Source: Candidatus Dadabacteria bacterium (GTDB lineage Bacteria; Desulfobacterota_D; UBA1144; Nemesobacterales; UBA2774). Taken from it: 8,082 bases of DNA. A program made the position numbers and the translations under genes. Within the stretch, counting starts at the first letter, position 1. Every line of letters begins with the position of its first letter. The stretch is from NCBI GenBank assembly GCA_004356555.1, contig SMWY01000132.1:1-8082 (forward strand). Direction: 5' to 3'. Shown here piece after piece: positions 5,490 through 8,082 of the stretch. Below the pieces are notes generated by a model, which searched no databases, was not told the DNA's origin, and worked only from the letters and a program-made list of their open reading frames with translations.

Positions 5490-6788
5490 TTATGTTATTG
5501 CTGCTTCGGGGACTCCAAGGGCTTCTTCGTTTTTTACACCGCTGATTCTAACTAATACTTCATCTCCGATGTTGAAGCTGCCCCCTGTTATCCTGACCGG
5601 GATATAGTTGGGTGTTGTGCCCTTTGAGCCTTTCTCGATCAGTACTGGGAATTTTCTTCCTATGAATTGTTTAAAAAAAGAAGTTTTTTTATTACTGCCG
5701 AGTTCTCTTAGTCGTTTGCTTCTGTCTTTTACTATTTCAGGGTGTATCTGCTCAGGCATCACCGCGGCCGGGGTCATCTTTCTTTTCGAATAAGGAAATA
5801 CGTGGAAGTAAGTGAGAGGAGAATCCTTGGCAATGTGATAGGTGTTTAGAAATTCGTGCTCGGTCTCTCCCGGAAATCCAACCATTATGTCTGAGCCGAT
5901 TGCGGCGTCAGGAATTCTTTTTCTAATCAGATTGGCTAAGTCGAGAAATCTTTCGGGATCGTATCTTCTTCTCATTCTTTTAAGAACGTCCTGATCACCG
6001 CTCTGAAGTGCAATATGAAACTGCGGACAAATAGTCTCGGATTCTGCAATAAAATCTATAAGCTCAAATTCCGTATCAGCCGGGTCAAGAGATGTTAATC
6101 TCACGCGATTTACTATTTTTTCTTTCTCTATCTCTCTAATCAGTTCAAAAAAATTGGACCCTATATCTCTACCATAGCTCGCGATATGAACCCCGGTCAA
6201 AACGATTTCCTTATAACCAGATAGGGCTAATTTTTCCATTCTATGAAGAATTTCAGGAATGTCTAGGCTCCGGGATCTTCCTCGGGCACGCGGGATAATA
6301 CAGAAAGTACATGCATAGTTGCAGCCGTCCTGTACTTTGAGAAATGCCCTTGTTCTGCCAGGGAATACTTTTATGTCGGGGGATTCAAAACCTCTATTCT
6401 TCTCCTTAAAAATGTCGGATATAAAGACCTTGGGTTCTTCTTGACGTTTCCCTTCTCTTATTATTTTTAAAAGGGAGGAGAATTTGTGGGAGTTTCCGAT
6501 TACATAGTCGACTCCTTTAACTTCCTTTAGTTCTTCAGGGGATACCTGTGCATAGCAGCCAGTGACTACAACCACACCATCGGGGTTAGCGCGTTTAGCA
6601 CGGCGAATATAATTCCTTGCCTCGGCGTCCGCTTTGTGGGTCACGGTGCAGGTATCAATTACATATACGTCTGCCTTATCCGAGAAAGGAACCGTTTTGT
6701 ATTTGCTTTTTGGTAGCTGGTTGAGAATTACAGCGGTGTCATATTGATTTACCTTACACCCTAATGTGACTATAGAGACGCTTTTCAT
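5490..6788 (-). CDS. mtaB: tRNA t6A37 methylthiotransferase, MtaB-type radical SAM enzyme
   Basis: 432 residues from the ATG at 6788. The N-terminal UPF0004 domain supplies three cysteines for one iron-sulfur cluster: Cys11 (TLGCKVNQYD), Cys47 (IDTCTVT) and Cys78 (TGCYAQ). The radical SAM domain holds the second cluster in C-x3-C-x2-C (Cys156, Cys160, Cys163; DGCNYACTFC), followed by IPRARGRSRS, LTGVHIASYG, HIALQSGDQDVLKRMRRRY and IMVGFPGET. A TRAM RNA-binding domain closes the protein (about 377-432). TLGCKVNQYD and GVHIASYGRD favour the MtaB branch (2-methylthio-t6A37) over MiaB, judged by eye. An in-frame ATG at 6812 would add eight residues and overlap mnmA by 22 bases, but family members usually start near MKxxxxTLGC. 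The chosen ATG lies two bases after the mnmA stop, implying coupled translation. Confidence 0.93.
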   Translation of the reverse strand: MKSVSIVTLGCKVNQYDTAVILNQLPKSKYKTVPFSDKADVYVIDTCTVTHKADAEARNYIRRAKRANPDGVVVVTGCYAQVSPEELKEVKGVDYVIGNSHKFSSLLKIIREGKRQEEPKVFISDIFKEKNRGFESPDIKVFPGRTRAFLKVQDGCNYACTFCIIPRARGRSRSLDIPEILHRMEKLALSGYKEIVLTGVHIASYGRDIGSNFFELIREIEKEKIVNRVRLTSLDPADTEFELIDFIAESETICPQFHIALQSGDQDVLKRMRRRYDPERFLDLANLIRKRIPDAAIGSDIMVGFPGETEHEFLNTYHIAKDSPLTYFHVFPYSKRKMTPAAVMPEQIHPEIVKDRSKRLRELGSNKKTSFFKQFIGRKFPVLIEKGSKGTTPNYIPVRITGGSFNIGDEVLVRISGVKNEEALGVPEAAIT

Positions 6789-6790
6789 AT

Positions 6791-7885
6791 CTACAGCACC
6801 CTGTTTATCCATCCGCCGCCAAGTACTTTATTGTTCTTATAAAATACGACTGCTTGTCCGGGGGTAATTGCGCGCTGGGGGTTTTTAAATTCAACCACTG
6901 CGTCTGTGTCAGACTTCATAGTTACAAGCGCGTCATCTTCACGGTGTCTATATCTTACCTTTGCTTTCACTTCGAATTCTTTTTCTGCTATATTATCAGT
7001 ACTGCTGTTATTCGCTGTTAGATCCTCGACCCAGGATATTTTTTCAGCCAGGAGTTTATTGCTGTATATTTTATCTTCTTCCCCGACAACCACTCGGTTT
7101 TCAGAAGGCTCAATCTCAACTACGTACATAGGCTTACCTGCTGCAATCCCAAGCCCTCTTCTCTGTCCCACTGTAAACGAGAAGATTCCCTTATGTTTTC
7201 CCATGACATCCCCTTGGGTATTAACTATGTCTCCTTCCTTCTCTGTAAATTCGGACTGACTAATTAAGTAATCCCTATAGTTGCCAGAGGGTACAAAGCA
7301 AACGCCGGTGCTATCGGGTTTTTCTGCTAATTTCAGGTTAAGTTTTCTCGCCATATTTCTCACATCATCCTTTTTTAGTGAGCCCAAGGGAAACATAAGG
7401 CGGCTCAGTTCCTTTTGTTTTAAGGTATAGAGAAAATATGTCTGATCTTTGTTTTCGTCATCTGCTTTGTTCAACGAATATATTCCATTTACTCTCTCTA
7501 TCTTGGCGTAGTGCCCTGTTGCCAAATAGTCGGCTCCAAGCTCTAGCGTGCGTTTTAAAAGAAGATCAAATTTTACAAACTGGTTACATAGTACGCAGGG
7601 GATCGGCGTTTTCCCCGATTCATATTTCTCTACATAGTCTTTGAGTACGAGTTCTTTAAAGGAATCCATAAAGTTGACTACGTAATGGGGTATATCAAGC
7701 TCCTGAGCTACACGCCTCGCATCAACCACATGGTCTAATGAGCAGCATCCACCTTCGGCATCTTTATAATCCAAAAGCTGCATAGTAATGCCTATAACCT
7801 CATGGCCCTCTTGTTTAAGGAGCGCTGCAACCGTAGTGCTGTCAACGCCTCCGCTCATTGCAACGACTATTCTTTTCTTGCTCAT
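6791..7885 (-). CDS. mnmA: tRNA-specific 2-thiouridylase MnmA
   Basis: 364 residues, a normal length for the family. MnmA thiolates U34 of the Lys, Glu and Gln tRNAs, activating the base with ATP and taking sulfur from a persulfide relay in the cytoplasm. The PP-loop SGGVDST is at 11-17. The two catalytic cysteines are Cys100 (PCVLCN, nucleophile/persulfide) and Cys196 (DSTGVCFV), so the enzyme should be active. Other family blocks are GGCCSLDHVVDARRVA (45-60), ATGHYA (122-127), KDQTYFLYTL (146-155), SFTVGQRRGLGI (236-247) and the C-terminal beta domain ending GGGWI. A short non-conserved stretch (ANNSSTDNIAEKE, about 291-303) sits in the C-terminal domain. The ATG at 7885 gives the expected N-terminus but has no Shine-Dalgarno. 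It is the first gene of the mnmA-mtaB-phosphoesterase cluster. Confidence 0.97.
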   Translation of the reverse strand: MSKKRIVVAMSGGVDSTTVAALLKQEGHEVIGITMQLLDYKDAEGGCCSLDHVVDARRVAQELDIPHYVVNFMDSFKELVLKDYVEKYESGKTPIPCVLCNQFVKFDLLLKRTLELGADYLATGHYAKIERVNGIYSLNKADDENKDQTYFLYTLKQKELSRLMFPLGSLKKDDVRNMARKLNLKLAEKPDSTGVCFVPSGNYRDYLISQSEFTEKEGDIVNTQGDVMGKHKGIFSFTVGQRRGLGIAAGKPMYVVEIEPSENRVVVGEEDKIYSNKLLAEKISWVEDLTANNSSTDNIAEKEFEVKAKVRYRHREDDALVTMKSDTDAVVEFKNPQRAITPGQAVVFYKNNKVLGGGWINRVL

Positions 7886-7897
7886 AATTATTACAAG

Positions 7898-7926
7898 AGG
7901 TTACCTTAGGCCTACTATCGAGACAA
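7898..7926 (-). promoter_or_regulatory. mnmA: Weak candidate promoter for mnmA
   Basis: On the minus strand TTGTCT (7926-7921) and TAACCT (7903-7898) are 17 bases apart, each a partial sigma-70 match. It would give a leader of only about five bases before the ATG at 7885, in keeping with the missing ribosome site. It could be chance in AT-rich DNA. Confidence 0.22.
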
Positions 7927-7983
7927 ATTCGGGAACTATAAACTTAACCATAAGGATTCTATAGATTGGTAGAGTAAAATGGT

Positions 7984-8082
7984 TTAGACTATGCCCTCTT
8001 CTACTCCTACAATAGAATAGTAAGATTCTTCTCCAAGTGTAAGCTCTCTAGCTTCGACATATTCGCTTACGGAAAGGTATAA
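7984..8082 (-). CDS. C-terminal end of an unidentified protein (5' part outside window)
   Basis: The frame is open from the window edge to a TAA at 7984, giving 32 residues: LYLSVSEYVEARELTLGEES then YYSIVGVEEGIV. It is acidic, with alternating hydrophobic residues like a closing beta-rich segment, and composition typical of a real protein end. I do not recognise the family. It runs in the same direction as mnmA, 98 bases upstream of it. I see no clear hairpin terminator in the gap, so read-through into mnmA is possible. Confidence 0.5.
   Translation of the reverse strand, partial: LYLSVSEYVEARELTLGEESYYSIVGVEEGIV

Noticed and set aside
6906..7259. 117-codon open frame on the plus strand inside mnmA.
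   Set aside because: It is a Ser/Leu-rich shadow of the conserved MnmA C-terminal region on the other strand.
7901..7951. 16-codon minus-strand ORF between the right-edge gene and mnmA (MVKFIVPEFVSIVGLR), sharing SIVG with the end of the partial upstream gene.
   Set aside because: It is very short and has no ribosome site. The shared four residues are not backed by strong nucleotide similarity, so this is probably chance.

Overview
This window is about 8 kb of bacterial chromosome, moderately AT-rich, and mostly coded on the minus strand. Signs of a Gram-negative-type bacterium are an ECF sigma factor with a ZAS anti-sigma partner, a YfgM-like single-pass TPR protein, an exported metallophosphoesterase, and MnmA plus an MtaB-type methylthiotransferase. 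No gene here fixes the phylum. A deep-branching, delta-proteobacteria-like or candidate-phylum genome is only a guess.

Layout, left to right. (1) Positions 1-2147, minus strand: an nfeD-slipin membrane operon. It encodes a long NfeD with a ClpP-like serine protease domain, followed by a stomatin-type SPFH protein cut by the window edge. (2) About 2178-2680: the relic of an IS481-like insertion sequence. Only the C-terminal end of the DDE transposase remains, between two inward-facing inverted repeats. One end of the relic lies about 30 bp from the nfeD start codon. (3) 2767-3432, plus strand: the only plus-strand gene, a membrane-anchored TPR protein. A good -35/-10 pair sits so close to its ATG that the mRNA is predicted to be leaderless. 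(4) 3543-4450, minus: an ECF sigma factor and its small zinc-binding anti-sigma factor, tightly coupled. (5) 4545-7885, minus: mnmA, mtaB and an exported calcineurin-like phosphoesterase in a close-packed operon. MnmA puts sulfur on U34 of tRNA and MtaB puts a methylthio group on t6A37, so this is a tRNA sulfur-modification operon with an unrelated-looking third member. (6) 7984-8082, minus: the last 32 codons of an unidentified gene.

I found no CRISPR array, tRNA, rRNA, defence island or clear new multi-gene system. The observations most worth following are the IS relic against nfeD, with a possible hybrid promoter at its end, and the predicted leaderless TPR transcript. Most of the rest is conserved housekeeping or envelope genes.
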